Below are positions 1 to 14,129 of a stretch of DNA of 64,000 nt, piece after piece. Under the pieces are notes generated by a model. It was given only the letters and a program-made list of their open reading frames with translations. It ran no database searches and was not told where the DNA came from. Each line of letters begins with the position of its first letter. The stretch's first letter is position 1. Where the stretch lies: assembly GCA_037957365.1 (NCBI GenBank), contig JARHVA010003169.1, positions 923,001 through 987,000 on the forward strand, read 5' to 3'. The DNA comes from Torreya grandis. Its lineage: Eukaryota; Streptophyta; Pinopsida; Cupressales; Taxaceae. The translations under genes and the position numbers were made by a program.

Positions 1-329
1 TTGGTCCTAATAAAGTAGTCTCTCATGATGGGTTCACAACCATATTTTATCTATAACATCTAAGAGGTTAACCAAAGATAAAATATGATTAGTTTTAATG
101 TGATAAAATTCTTCAAGGCACTGGATAAAGTCATGGACTTCCATTTGTCCACATAAGCATGGAGCTTCATTAAGTCTCTCTTAAGGTTCATTAATTATTG
201 TTCCCCTCATGAAATGTATAGTAATAAGGTATAAAAACTTATGATGTTTATGAAGCTATCATGGAATGGTATCTAGACTTCCAATGGCACTACACACTCT
301 TCCAATGACGTCATAATTTCTATACACAC

Positions 330-900
330 AATAATTACAAGCATTGCTTATAGTGTTAGAAAGGGGTTGGGTGTCCATCCATCAGAGGATACCATTAAGA
401 TAAGGGTCATGTTTCTCATCACTTATAATAATGACATTATAAATTTGGTTTATATCTTCTTTTACTCTAACAGGTTTGATGTATGGGGGCTCATGTGTTT
501 GATTGAGAGGAATAACAATGCACTAATCAACATTCTCAAAATTGATGCAACACTTTTTGAAACTTAAATATGAATTATTTTAATAACACCAAGGTCTCCC
601 TAATAAATTTGGGAATTAATCATCATATACTAACTATAAAAACTCAAAAAAGTATTTGAAGGGCACTCCATGTATATCAGTGTTTGTATTCTTGAGGACA
701 ACAATTAGTAAAGCATGAGTTTTATTGGCTGTGAATAGTACATGTGATGAAAGTTGTAGTGTTAGAATAGACATTTTTTACCATGATTCCTTTTTTAGGA
801 CATTTAATTTATCAATAGTGTAATCTAGGATGTCCCAAATTACCCAACCATCAGTAACAACATTCACTAGTATCTCCTTATTTTCTAGAGGTGTAGGAAG
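330..900 (-). pseudogene. Decayed retropepsin (protease) region of gypsy element
   Basis: The minus strand reads NLLGRPWCY, stop, NNSYLSFKKCCINFE around 530-615. LLGRPW is the conserved C-terminal flap/helix motif of plant gypsy retropepsins and is followed by the usual aromatic and basic stretch. The frame then continues through a proline-rich linker (HEPPYIKPVRVKEDINQIY) and an acidic segment to about 365. Several in-frame stops are present and I could not locate the catalytic DSG/DGG triad. In a living element this product would mature the gag-pol polyprotein. The RT that should follow lies outside the window. Confidence 0.6.
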
Positions 901-1379
901 AATAGGGGTATTTTTTCACCAAGCATGATTCAATTGATGATCCTTAATATTTTAGTCACTAGACGTTGATTAGTAATTAGTTCTTGTATTTTATTCTTAA
1001 GCCAAATTCTTAATTTTGGAATAATTTCTTCATTTCGCATATACTTTCAAAGCTTTTAGAAGTTATCTCGTGCAAATTTTTGTGGTTCTACTGCCTTCTA
1101 CATATCAACACATATCATTGCTTCTTTGTATTTGAGAAATTGAATATCTCATTAGAGTTCTCACACCAAAATCATAGTGTCTTGGAGCACATACTTCTAT
1201 TATTTGGCATCAATATACTTCCTCACCTAAGGCTCCACAGACTATACCTTCTCAATAGGAATAGATGTGGATTGAGATTGTCCTCAACTATGCATAGTGA
1301 TATTCACTTATTTTGATATTGGGGTGGTTTAATGAAAATTACAATGGGTTTTATCTATATAAATCATACCTATACCTTT

Positions 1380-2560
1380 TTTATTTCGCTACTTAGTGAT
1401 TTTTGTCTATAGGTAAGGACACTCCTCAAGTCGATGGTCCTTTTTACAAAAAGCACACATAGGGTAAACTAGATAATTAGTTTGATAATGGTCCATAGAT
1501 CCACACTTGTAACATGTTCTTTGTGGGAAATTACCACATCCTCATCCTCATCCTATATCTCAACCTTGATATCCACCATTATCATGATTTTTGGCTATAG
1601 AGGTTTGGTGCATACCACATGCACATGCTTCATGGATATTAGTAATTAGTTAGTAACCATTAGTGTCATGAGTGTAAACATCACATATTTTACAATACTT
1701 AAACACCTTTGATTATGTTTATAACTACAAAAGTGGACAAGAGCATACATCATGCTCTTCATGATAGAGTTTACATGACTACTTTAGTATAGTGCTAATG
1801 TTCTTACATAGGCAATTACTTTGAGTGTGTTCTTCAAACTCATAAATAGTGCACCAAAGATCATTATGAGTATCATGTGTATTATTTATAATTAATGTCT
1901 CAAGATATAACACCATTTAAGCTATCTAGGCATCCATGAAAGGCATGATCCTAATATTAATACTGCTAATCACTTCAACATGAAGGGTAGCTTCTAAATC
2001 CTTGCATAGGCTAGTAAAGGTCTTCTAAGATAATGCTTGTTAAAATGGAAGTAATAACCCTCCCATAAACCACTATGTATGCTAAGAAAAATTGATTTCA
2101 AATGATAGCTTTGACAATAGTGTTTTGAACCTTGCATCATACTCTCATGCACTTTTAGGAAGTTCCTACTTTATGTCCTTCAATGTGACTATACTTTGTT
2201 TTTCAAATTTAGGAATATCAAAGTCCTAAAGGAATGATATTTTAAGTTGATCATAATCCACCACTAATTCTTAAGGGTAAAACTTTATATATCATTTATG
2301 TGCTCACTTCAATAATGTAGTTATGAATTTGGTGTCTTTTCTCTTAGAAGAAGTGATAATTCACACCCTATAGATAAGTTTTCATATATGGACATGTTCT
2401 ATAGCATTTTCCATGCCTTGATATTTAGGTAAGTAAAGTGTCATTTCATAATATATCATGGATGGATAAGGTGCATGAAATGGTGGTTGTTGAGGATTTA
2501 TAGATCATATCCCATGAAGAGGAGGTACATTACTTCCTCCCAATCCACCTCCTAATCTAC
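1380..2560 (-). pseudogene. Decayed gag with two CCHC zinc knuckles
   Basis: Gag packages the element RNA and forms the cytoplasmic virus-like particle. Two adjacent knuckles are visible at about 1405-1530. The first reads CYKCGSMDHYQTNY, with the last cysteine replaced by tyrosine. The second reads CAFCKKDHRLEEC. Upstream (2100-2400) a helical gag core reads KDTKFITTLLK, then VVDYDQLKISFL, then DIPKFEKQSIVTLKDIK, interrupted by stops where tryptophan or glutamine is expected. Tandem knuckles are typical of some plant gypsy gags. The start codon is not resolved; coding-like sequence extends toward 2945. No function can remain. Confidence 0.65.
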
Positions 2561-3689
2561 CTCTAGAACCTATAGAGCTTTTATTGCCTTTAGAAATAAT
2601 GCCCATGCTATGGGGCACAGTGGCTATTTGATTAATTACACTTGGACCCATGTTCTATCTACCCTAATTTCTAGGTTTTCTAGGCATTCCAAATTGTACC
2701 ATACAATTTCATTCAAAATGGAAGGAAAGTGTTAAGTCCATATGAGTGTCAATTGACTCAGTTATAATACCCCTTATAGGTTTAGTCTCTGATTCTACAA
2801 TATTTATATACCAATTATGTATAAATATATCATTTGAGTCAAAATCATGAGCATGCACTATGGTTGGGGAGTTTGGTTGGTGAAGGATTGGTTCTTTAGT
2901 ATCTATCATCAGGATGGATTCTCTCTCATATGATAAAAGTGACATGAGGCATGGTTTGAAAGTGATAGGGTCCTCCTTGTGTATTTTGGCTTCCCTATGG
3001 ATCCTAACAACACTTCCTAAGTTTTTTCAATCTCTTCCCCCATCACTTACTCTTATAATCCTCTACCAAACTTCATCATAAATATACTTTTGCATTGCCT
3101 ACTAACTAGCCACCATTCCAAACCTACAATCTTTTACAACTCTTCTTCTCTCCCCATCCAACTATGTGACTCATGCAAAAATGGATTTAGCTCTCCATCA
3201 ACATAGTTTCAAGTCCACAATTAATAAATAACTTCTTTATTTCTAAAGATAAATCTCTAATGTAACAACCACATGGTTCTCTGAGGGACTAAAACTTTGA
3301 TTCTTTAGCATATGAATAGGTAGTTACAATGTACTCTAGAATATAACTATTCAAAACTCCTCTCTACTAAATGTTGATAGTTTGCATCTATGGAGCTCCA
3401 AGTCATGCTAAAGATATTTGTCATTCTAATGTCCAATTATATATTCTCCCATGGTTTCATAATCATCCTTGAGAATATACAGATAGACAAGTTTGCAAAT
3501 GAATCAGGATCTCAAAAAATAAAGTTTCATACAATGCACTATAGAGATTCTTCTCTACCCATTATAATTTGAAAACTTCTAGTTCAAGGTATGGAAATAC
3601 AAAATTATCTTCAACTCCTGTAATCAATTTTTCATTACTTTCAAGGGTGATACACTCAAACATCTTCCATGACTGTGAAACAAGTTCTT

Positions 3690-3730
3690 TGGGTCTCAAT
3701 AATGGAACCAAAATGTTGGGTTTTTATTCT
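3690..3730 (-). other. Probable LTR/primer-site junction of left gypsy relic
   Basis: On the minus strand an LTR-like end (CCCAACA) is followed at once by TTTTGGTTCC and an AT-rich leader leading into gag. This is where the tRNA primer site should be. It does not match a standard tRNA 3' end well, so the call rests mainly on position. 3731-4685 would then be this element's 5' LTR, in which I see no coding sequence. Confidence 0.35.
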
Positions 3731-6399
3731 TGATATAGCTTTAGCACTAAAGGGTGTCCCAATGAGCTAGTGCATTATCCTTTTCAAGAAAGAATGTGGT
3801 CTTGTGGACTTATTTGACCATTATGTAGTAACATTAACCTAATCATATTCTTTAAGTTAAAAATGTTTTTAAAAAGATATTATATAAAGGAAAAGATAGA
3901 CTACTTTGATCCCTAGAGTACTAAGCTAAATCATCATAATTATGCAGATTAATGTCATTGTAGTTTAGAGTTGTTGCTTAGAAAAATAAATGATTAGTTT
4001 GGATTGCATAATAAGTTATAATCACCAAATATTTAACCCAACCTATCATAGTTACACAACTTATCCATTCAATTGAACATGAACACCAAAATGTTTTATA
4101 ATATCCAAAATTCATATATTACTCATAAGCAATTATCATTAAGAAAAATCCATCATCACAGTGATTTACAATAGGGGTATTTATACTTATTTATCTTTGA
4201 CCATGTATTTACAATAATAATGATAGGAGTAAATGAGCAACAAAATATTTAAAAATTAAGAGTCATGGTGCTTTACCAACTAACTTATCTTGAGTACTTG
4301 GGCCTTTTCACCCCATATATACTCATTATATGCTAAACCTTGCTACCATGTGTTCATCTCCTTGTGGGATAGTGTAAAATTTTTAATAAAATAAGGTCTA
4401 GGTGACCCATGTGAATTGATCCTTAACCACTCCCACTTCCTATGCACTCCCAAAGTCTTCCACTATTATTTTAACCCTATGTTCTTGGGTTCCCCATTAT
4501 TAATTATCCTTTGATTGGGTCCTCTCATGTTGGTGCTTCCATGCCTTAGTGATTTTGTATCCTACAGGTTCCATGTCATGGTGCTTCTGTACCATAGTCT
4601 TCTGCTCAAAGTTCCTTCTAGATCATGTCAGTTCTATGCCAAAATGTCAAAACACTTTGAAAAAATATGGAGGCTAGTAGGAGGGTGATGTAAATCTCAC
4701 AAGGTAAATATAGGGATTTCAAACTCAAAAAATATGGAAAATATGTACTTTTAGACTTCTACAGTTAAATTGGAACAGAGACCCAAGAACCCTAAATAAG
4801 AGCTAATAGGGTTATAGAGGATCTATGGTGGATAAATGGAAAATAGTAACATTTTAATAGGTCATGTGGGTTTTAATAAACCCCTAATAGGTTTTATATA
4901 TCAAAATCAAACATATTTTGATCTTTCTCACCCTTTTTCTCTCTCCTAACCTCATAGTTATAGGGTTTTGAGCCTAAGAGGCACTTTATTCACATGGGTG
5001 CACCAAGAAGTAGATGTATGGCGTTATTAGATGCTAGTGGAAGTTTAATTATGTTGTATATTGATTATACATAACATTGGTTTTGAGATTTTACCCCTTA
5101 ACTCTATGAATCATTCTTAAGAATCTAGGTTCCTCTAAACCTTGTCAAAACCCAACTAGTGACTTGATGAAAGAATTTTTACCTAAAATTGATTTAAATG
5201 AGATATTTGAGTCTTGAAATGTTTCAATGGTATTTTCAAGTCTCATAGGCACCTAAATGAGGCATTATTTTTCATGTTTAGAGTGTATGAATCAAGTCGA
5301 GAGAGGATTACTATAGGCCTAAAAAGTGTAGTTTTGAAGGCTTCTCATATAATTAGACTAGGTGACACCTGAGGGAGTATGTTAGATCCATTTTTGGCCT
5401 TAGGTAGCCATTATAAGATTCACCCCAAGTTCTCATGGTGGGTATAAATGAAGAATTATAGTCCTCAAACTAGTTCATCTTATGGTCATCTACAACCATG
5501 CCTAAATGTCTAGTTAGCTGACTATGTACATTGTGAACGAGGAAGCAAGAGGATTAACTAGACCAAAAAAAGTAATCTAAAGGATATAAGGGGTATTCTC
5601 CATACTCTAAAAAATTTTCAAGTGCCTAGATAACTTCCTTTGAGGACAAAACATAGAAAAAATATCATTAGGTCTACTAGCCTAATACCCTTCTCAAGGA
5701 ATTACTACTTGGAGACTAAATCTAGATGATAATAAATGGTTAAAATATAATTAAAACCAATATGGAAGTGTATTTGAGGGATTTTTTGATGTGAAAAAAG
5801 CATTATTTTAAATTGTAAATATCAAAATTGGTCCTATTGGCCTAAAATTGCTTTAAGAGTGCATAAAATGCAGAATGGTCACCTAAGAAGCACCTTTTTG
5901 TGCTAAAAACTATGAAAAGGATATTCATGGAGTTATGAAAACATGAAAAGTGTTGAGGGACATTGTATACTATAATTTAGTAGCATTATTTCATAGGTTT
6001 AAGGCCTAACATTTATGAAATATTATTAAGAGTTTAAACCTCCCCAAACCTCTCTAAAACAATAATAAAATCTCGATGGGGAAGATATTGATAAATTTTC
6101 ACTCAAATACATTTAATTGGTCTTAAATACAACTAAAATACATTATTCACTCTAATAAGGCCCTTCTCATAGCATTAGTTTATATAGATAGATGTATGGA
6201 TGTACCAAAACCCTAATTTTTACAAGATTTAATGGTGAATCCAAGGTACAGAGCTAGATGAATAGTTGTATAAAACTAAAGAGTATAGTGTGAAATGTAT
6301 TCCATCCACTTAGATCAAAAACTACTCTCAATTCCTCTAGGAAATTATTCTATAGGCATAAAATAAAGAGCTAGTCTAGAAGTGTTGGGGCAAGGTGAC

Positions 6400-9300
6400 T
6401 ATTGTAACATAGATTTTCACCCTTAGAGAGGGGTTTTTTAGGATCTCTCAAACCTAGTCACATAATGGGAACACCTATAGGCTGTGGGTATCCTATAATG
6501 AAGGTGAACTTATGGGTTATGGGCCAACTCCCTATATGGATTAATTAGGATCTTAAAAAACTAATCTAACCTAATGATTGCTAAAGAAAAGGGTTAGAAA
6601 GAGGATAAAAGGATAACTAAAATGAAAAAGTTTGATACACTAAGCTTTGATACTCCTTTCTCTGAAACACACACAGATAATAGCCAAGAACTCAGACACT
6701 CACACAAACTCCATAACTAGCTAGTTACATAAGCGTTTCATAATAAGGATCTAGGAAATAAGACAAATTAGGAAGGTATGATCATATCCATAGCCTATCT
6801 TCACCTCATGACTAATATAACACATACTAAGACCTAAAAACACAAAACTATCTCGCATAGAGGTAAGAGAGAGAGGATAAACATAAAGAAAGAGAGATCC
6901 TTCACAAAGTATTCATGAAAAAACTTATCTAAACAAAATATAAAATCATATACAAAGGTAAATTAACTATTATATTTATTTCAAGAGGTTTTTTCATTAC
7001 AAAATGGGTAGGGCTATGCCATACTACAATAGGAATTAGTATCTTACAATGAGAAAAATGAGAGATATATATAAGGGAAGAGAAAAGAGGAGGAGAAAGC
7101 TTTAAAGCCTCAATTAATTCACTTAAACCACCATATTTTGACCATCCAACATAAAAGGGAGAGTTTTAGGGATTATTTTATATCATTGGATCTTGAGACT
7201 CACCCTTTCTTTAACTTTAAGCTCCTTTTGACCTCAAAAGGCTTCTTTTTCTCCCATTGGCCTAAAAAAGGCTCTTAAGGTCTAAAACCTTGATGAATTG
7301 AGTGATTTCATAATACAATACATGAATAAATTATTAAAATTATATAATTTATTTTAATTACCCACTTTCCTTGACAATCTATTCAACTCTCTCAACTTTC
7401 CCACTTGTCTTCTACACATCTCCACTTGGTCTTCTAGAAGCCTTTAGCAACTTTGTAAAGGTCTACCACTTTGGCATTTAATTTTTGGTATAACTTGAGG
7501 GTTTTTTTTAATTTCATATTTTATTATTTATTTACCATTTATTTTATCTAAAACACATTTAAAAAACACTATGATACCTATAACTCTTTTGGACTCCATT
7601 AATAGAGGTCTTCAAGTTCAAACCTTTCCTCATTGGTTGCTATAAAACTCCCATTCAGGGTCATCTTGACACCATGTTAGCCATATTATAAATTTATAAT
7701 ACTTAAATAAGTTAATAAAATTAATATAATGATTAAAATTAAGTTTTAGGCTTCCTTAAAGACCTACAACTATGAGCTTTTCTAGGCCATTTTGAGCCTA
7801 AAAAGCACATTAAGAGCTTGTAACTTGGTTCATATTAATGATTTAAGAATATAATGGGAATAAATATTATTTTAAAATATAATATGTGATTTCATATTCA
7901 TACACACAAAATTTTATATCTTAATTAGACCTGGAACACTCGATTCCAACTCTATGTGTGAGCAAGCAAGTGAGAATCCTTGAAATGCTTCTTTAGTAGG
8001 CCTATAATTTGAAATTTTATCTATCCTAAAGTATATTAGTGGAATTAAAATAGTTTTAACACTTTAAGGACATAATAATGGACCTATATGTCAAATTTTA
8101 AGTCATTTCATTGAGTATAACTCAAGATATGCATCTTTTGAGGTTGTATTAACTTGCCTTGTCTCATTTCAAAACATGTGTAGCTCTGAGTTTTTACATT
8201 TTATTTAGTTTTATGAGGTAAAAATACTTAATTATTTTTAATTATGATAAGGAAGGGACCCAACAAATATTACAATCATTGTTTTTCCATTATCAATCAA
8301 TAAAAACATCAAGAATCATCAATTTAGGCTTGATACACACTCAAAAATTATGAATTGTGAGACATAGGGAGCAATAAATAGGTGAATATCTAGATTTATA
8401 AGGTATAAATACATTTTTTAAACCTTTAAATACCCATAAAACTTCTCAAATCATTATATTTTACCATTCAATCATTTAATTACCTCAAAAACTCTTTTTC
8501 TAACTGTCTACATTTGCATGCCAAAACCCTAAATTTGACCAACTTGCACTTTTTCAATTTTTACCTATAAAATTTGATAAATTATTGTGTAAAAATTTAA
8601 AATATGTCATATAATATATCAAACAATATTTTTTTTGCATCGAAAATCTCAAAAAATGCAAAACTTCTCCCAAAACCATGTTATGAGGGTTTAAGAAGGG
8701 TTTTACTCCTTAATGATTATTGATAAAGTTGTGATCCTTAATGGCATAATAAATGATTTTAAAATGAATTATAAAACCTTATACAACCAATAATACAATA
8801 TTATCTTCCCATTCAACTTTTGGATCATGTACTAAGCATTTGAAAATTCATCTCAAGCTCCTAGTTGCATACTTGGCCAAGAGAGTGCATTTTGGCCTAA
8901 AACACCAAAATTCGGTTTGGAAATGATTGGAAACTTTATTTAATGTTTTAAAACATTAATAAAGTATAAAATAACTCAATCCATTATTTAGAATCTTCAC
9001 TTATGTAAAAACCTTGTTTGGCCACATGTGAGTGGGCATAGGCTTCTTACGGCTTGAGATAGGTTTATTGCTCTCCATCTTACTTGAGGCCTTTAATTGT
9101 AATTAAAAATACTCAAGAATATTGGGATGATGTATTTGGATCATTTTATACCCATTTCAGCTTTTGGATCTACCAAAACTTTTTGGAATTAATTTTGGAA
9201 GACCTACAACTTTTTAGGCATGAAGGTATGTATGGTGGTCTCAAGCTAATTGAGGCTCCTCAAGCTCTTTTGGCCTCCTTATGTGATTTAATTATGTTAT

Positions 9301-10604
9301 GTGGATCCTCATAAATATTATTGGTATTTTTTTATGGAGATAAATACACTTTTAACCCACTTTTTTAGGGCATTTAGACCTTCAACTTTTATTAGCTGCC
9401 ATTAAGAGATAATGGTAAATTTACTCAAAACCCTCAAAAATTGATTGAAACTTGATGAAAGAAACCTAATTATTTAAATTGATTATTCTATCATAATTAT
9501 GCATGTTCCAACTTTATTTATCATAGCATTCACTCTCCAACACTTTGTTTCATGCTTGAGGCTCTTACTATCCCTATCTCTTTGTAACCCTATTTTTATC
9601 CAAAGGTGACTTCAATGAAATAATAATATATTTTAAAACATATTTGTTTCATTAAGATATGTGAGTCGTTTCATAACCTAAATCCCAATATAAGTGTACT
9701 TATTCTGCCCTCTTCTCTCTCCAATTAGGCCTCTTTTAGGCTCGTGAACTCCAAGACTAAATTTTGGCATTCTTGAGATCTTACACGTATGGAACATATA
9801 TAAAAGTGTGTGATTAACTTTAAAGATAATATCATGATACTCCATGTAAAAATTTTATTTTGGTTCATTGCACATATGAAAAAACCATGAAATACCTTTC
9901 CTAGGCATGGAAAATGCATAGGCCTGAGAGGGTGATGAACCAGAGCACATTTGATAATATATTTTAAACTCTTGGGAAAGGTGTGTGATTATTATTATAA
10001 TTTAAACAACCATAAAAACCTCCCATATACTTGCAAGGGAGTGGAACTAGGCAAAAACCTCATTGAAGGCCCTCTTTCACACTTGTGCATCATAGACTAA
10101 GAACCTGAATTTATATTTTAGATGATCTTAACACCTAAAAATGATTTTAGATGCCTTGGGGAGGTCATTAGAGACACCTTATATGATTTAAAAAGACAAC
10201 CAAGATGTTATACTAAGCAAAACCCACAAAAAACCCATTCAACCATGCCTCTAAGAAGGCCAAAACTACATCCTTCTTCACTCAAACATCTCTCCTCCAC
10301 TCTAAATGACTTAAAATGGTCTCAAAAATGTTTTAAGGGGTAAAATTTTCCAAAATGAGGTGGAATAATTCAAAAACAAATTGAATTGTTCAAAAAGCCT
10401 CACTTAACCTTTAAAATTTCTATTTGAAGGCTCATCAAGTGACTTAATGTACTTTTGGTGTATTTTAAGCAATTTGGCTCCAAATGACTTCATTTTTAGC
10501 TCACTGAAGCCTATAATTAGATGATCATCTTATCATTCATCTCATGGAAGAAGGCCTAGCATTGGATAGGTAAACAAATTTAATGTAGGCCACTTCTGGC
10601 CAAC
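6400..10604. mobile_element. 4.2 kb unidentified insertion inside an LTR
   Basis: The undamaged LTR copy (near 18546) reads straight across this point. Here the same position is opened by 4.2 kb flanked by GGTGAC (6394-6399) and GGTGGC (10605-10610), a plausible decayed 5-6 bp target duplication. The insert is AT-rich with no recognisable protein domain. The open frames at 9084-9314 and 10122-10343 are short and I do not trust them as genes. It could be a solo LTR or a large non-autonomous element. I found no terminal or internal long repeat that would settle this. Confidence 0.5.
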
Positions 10605-11261
10605 GGTGGCCTAATCACCTAAATGAGCAAGAGTTGTAGTTACACTATTTGAAAGGAATATGTCATGGTGTGATATGCTTGTTTAGACCTAAAAAAATAT
10701 CATTTACCCATTCTTGATATTTTTTTCAAGTTTCATGGCCATCTAAGAAACTAACATCGAGTGACTAGGCCTAGTTGCTTAGTATGCTTATTTGGTCAAC
10801 TAAGGGAGATGGTTATTGGCATAAAGAGATACCAAGGGAGTAAATGTAGGGCCATGAACATACTTGTAAATAATTCATGGATGTGATAAGGTACATTTCA
10901 TTCTCATTATGGAGGATGGGGAAATTTATTAAGACTTATTAACATGCAAAAGAGAGAGGTAAGTTACATAATGCTTCATGGAGGCTAGTTAAACCACAAT
11001 ACCACTATTATAACTTCTAAGAGAGGAAGTGGTTTACCAGGTTTTAGATTTCATGATTTGAATGGAGTCAACCAAGATTTAAGGACCCTCCACTAAACCA
11101 TTTCATATGTCATACTCTCATTAAAGGCCATTATGTAGTCAAGGCAATACATGGGAGGAGTTGTGAGGCTACTTATAACCATTGATTGAGTGAGTGGTGG
11201 CAATTATGGCCTCTTTTACACACTTCCACACCATATTCTTCCTCCTTTCCCTCTATTATTC

Positions 11262-11269
11262 TATAAATT
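11262..11269 (+). promoter_or_regulatory. TATA box in 5' LTR
   Basis: TATAAATT is preserved at the same place in the second LTR (19201-19208) although the two copies are strongly diverged. It probably drove transcription of the element from the plus strand. Confidence 0.45.
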
Positions 11270-11722
11270 GAGGCTAAAATGACATTGTATGTATCCCTTG
11301 AATGGGTATGAATAAACTCTTCCCAAATTATACCTTGTAAACCTTTTAAATGAATATAAAGACTAGTTCATATTCTTTTATTGTATTAGTGTGTTATATA
11401 CTTGTTGATTTTCATAAGTGTTTGAATTTTATTTTCCTTTACATGTCCTTATTTTCACCTATTTTTTAGGAGGTTGTCTAAATAGGTCATGTGGTATATG
11501 AAAGTGCTTGTTATTGTCTTGGAGAAAAATCTAATAGGTAGTGTTAGTAGGTTTAGGAATTGAGCCAATAGATGATGCATTAGGGGAGATAGCCCCAAAA
11601 CTAGAGGTTTACCTCACTAACTAGGCTACCCACACCTAAAGGTGATCCCATTATATCATAAATATGAGTCAAGTTTGAAACACTTCTACCTTAAGGGTAC
11701 AATCCATATTGATAACATTTTT

Positions 11723-11740
11723 TGGCATGCCCAATGGGAC
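11723..11740 (+). other. Candidate primer-binding site
   Basis: The LTR ends in CA at 11717. TTTTT and then TGGCATGCCCAATGGGAC follow within a few bases, the normal position and shape of a tRNA primer site starting TGG. I cannot name the tRNA from memory with confidence. Confidence 0.45.
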
Positions 11741-11889
11741 TAGGATTCAAGTAGGTTGGAAAAATTACAATCTCATAATTTGGTGACCTCAAGGAGCTGC
11801 AAGCATTCTGGTAGTAGATTAATACTTAATATCTCATGCCAAGGGTCATAAGAAGGTCTTTAGCCAAGGATAAGAACAAATATTATTGA

Positions 11890-13900
11890 TACTTTTATTT
11901 TTCTCTAGTTGACTCATGACATTTGATGGATGGATATGGAGGAGATGTATATTCTACAATTCCATATCAATCCTATGGTACTCCTTACTAGCCTCCTTGG
12001 TAGCCCAAATACATACCTCAATAGCCTTATGAACTTTGTACTCCTCTTTACTACCAATAACATCACCTTTTCCTTTTTTTATCCTTATCAACATCCTTAG
12101 TCACCTTCCTATTATAATTAATACCCCTCCTTCCCTCTCCCAACCACTCTTTCAAGCTACACCTAGTCTCTCCAATGAGTTTGTGGAGTTAAAAAGCATG
12201 AGTCAAATCATTACTACTAAGATATTGGCCTTGAAAGAGAAAAAATATCAATGAAACCAATCCTATAAGCTTCCACCTCCTTCTTATATATATCAATATC
12301 CTTGGACCACTAATCCCATGCCAAACCCAAACCAAGAAGAGAGGAAGGTTTCAAAAGTTATAACAAGGAGATTACCAAGCTTTGAAATCCCCTCACCTTT
12401 TCCTCAAACTTAAGTTATCCATAAATTTATAGGTATGAAAATATGTAAATAGGTTGTGAGTACCAAGCCTAGGAAGTTACCAAGTTTTTAAAGTGCCTCT
12501 TTACCCCCTAGACTCACTTAAAAGTAACCTATAAAGCCTTATGTTCCAACTCCACCATTTTGACATTTTTGACCTCCCACCATCTCCATATTTTATGGAA
12601 GACCTATGGTTTGGAGAGTGGATGAGGAACATATAAATGAAGAGTATATGGAGGCTAATTCAATAAACCTTTCAAAAATTTCAAGTTCTCCATTTATCCT
12701 TCATACTATGGCCATTCATAATAATCAAGATACACCTAAGTTCAAAAAATAAATTGAGTGGAAAAGGAAGAATGTAGTGTCTTTAACTAATTATATTTAT
12801 CCATCTCTTATGCAACATCATGATAAAACTAATGCTCATAAGGATCCAAGTTGGAGCAATACTCTATCAATCAAGACCATGAATCCTTTTTCCCTCACAT
12901 CCTCTCCTTCTATGAAGAGAAGATAGTTGCATTGAAAGAAAAATTGGATCATTTATATGTGAGAGGGAACTTGATAAAGATAATTTATGAGGTGGTAGTC
13001 CTTCAAGATATTGATTATGTTTTTGGTTCAAGTGGTTTCTAATAACACCTTGAAAAAGATACTTCAAGCACTTATGATGAGTAGATCACTATTGATACTC
13101 CTATTCACCCTAGCCTTATAATGCCCCTGTTGGAGAGTTAGAGGCACTTGATCAACATGTTACTCCATAAGGAAATGTAAGAGTGATATTAAGGTTCATG
13201 TCTTTTTGATTGATCATAGAGAGATTACCATTTGGGAATACCTAGAGACTATTTATTCAATTTTATATGATACATTTCCACCTCATCAAGAGAATCCTAA
13301 AATTGTCAACTTGGACAATGAGCATGGTGAAGATCTTAAGAAGAGTCTTTAGGAGAACACTATGGAAATTGGTCCTATTGACTCTCAAGAGCAGATCCAC
13401 GGTCCTAATAAAATTAGGTAGTCTTATTTGGACATGATCAAGGAGCTTGAAGATATTGTTAGGCAAGTACCTCAAAAAGAACAAGATGAAGTTGTTGAGG
13501 AAGAATGCAAGGTTCCTAGTGAGTAAATATGTATTGAAGATCATCTTCAGGAGGTTCAATTTCTAGGTCCACAAAGGTATGATGAATAAGGTACCTTCCA
13601 TGATGAGCAAGTGATTATTTTTGAGAAGTGAATTAAAAAAAGGTTGAAGGTGTTTCCCCTATCAACCAAGTTTTAATCATCTTGGAAATCTCTCATATTA
13701 TTAAATATAGACAATAGTTTGAGGTGGAAATTGAAAATCAAGAAAAATATATCTTCATAAGAGATTCATTTACATCTATCACCTAACTTGAGATCACAAT
13801 GAGAGGTGACACATTCAAGGAAAGGATGAAGATAACGAGATCAAAATCCAAGAGGTTTACTACCTCATTCCATTCCTTATCCCATTGAGTGAAGGATCTA
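11890..13900 (+). pseudogene. Decayed gag-like reading frame, P/Q/Y-rich N-terminus
   Basis: A frame starting near 11931 reads MDGYGGDVYSTIPYQSYGTP and continues with tyrosine- and proline-rich sequence. Its stops are TAG or TAA where glutamine fits (Y-stop-PPW-stop-PKYIPQ-stop-PYE). The later part, 12160-13560, is acidic and lysine-rich (VDEEHINEEYMEANSI, then KELEDIVRQVPQKEQDEVVEE), and the frame ends in basic residues near 13900. Position just after the primer site and composition suggest gag or a gag-like protein. I see no zinc knuckle, protease or RT, and the family is not identified. Several frameshifts and more than ten stops make it dead. Confidence 0.45.
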
Positions 13901-14129
13901 AGAAACTTCCCCTTCGACCCAAGAGGGATAAGAAATTTTAGGTCAGTTGTACATAGTCAGTTATTTTTTGATTGCTTGGTTTCTAATAAGAGTCTATTAG
14001 CAAATGTGTCATTTTATTTTTGCTTGTGTGTGTGTTGTCTTAGTATGTGTGGTGAGGTTGTTTTACTCCTTAAAATTTTACAAGGTGATAGATTTTTTTG
14101 TCAATCTCACATAGAGTAGTCATCTCAAG

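Larger units (their letters stand above)
1..4685 (-). mobile_element. Left-truncated Ty3/gypsy relic (protease, gag, LTR junction)
   Basis: Read on the minus strand the order is LTR, primer site, gag, protease. The element therefore continues beyond the left edge of the window, where RT and integrase would lie. Protease and gag are recognisable only as broken reading frames with many stops. The right boundary is set by the start of the next LTR at 4686. The true outer end of this element's own LTR is not resolved, because no second LTR copy lies in the window. Orientation is seen directly from the reading frames. The gypsy assignment rests on the gag layout and two zinc knuckles. Confidence 0.7.
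4686..11717 (+). repeat. 5' LTR of the 4686-19888 element, split by insertion
   Basis: Two blocks, 4686-6399 and 10605-11717, align in order with the unbroken LTR at 16839-19888. A TATAAATT box at 11262-11269 is conserved at 19201-19208 and lies after CCCTCTATTATT in both copies, supporting plus-strand transcription. The LTR ends ATTGATAACA at 11717, directly before the primer-site candidate. Confidence 0.7.
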
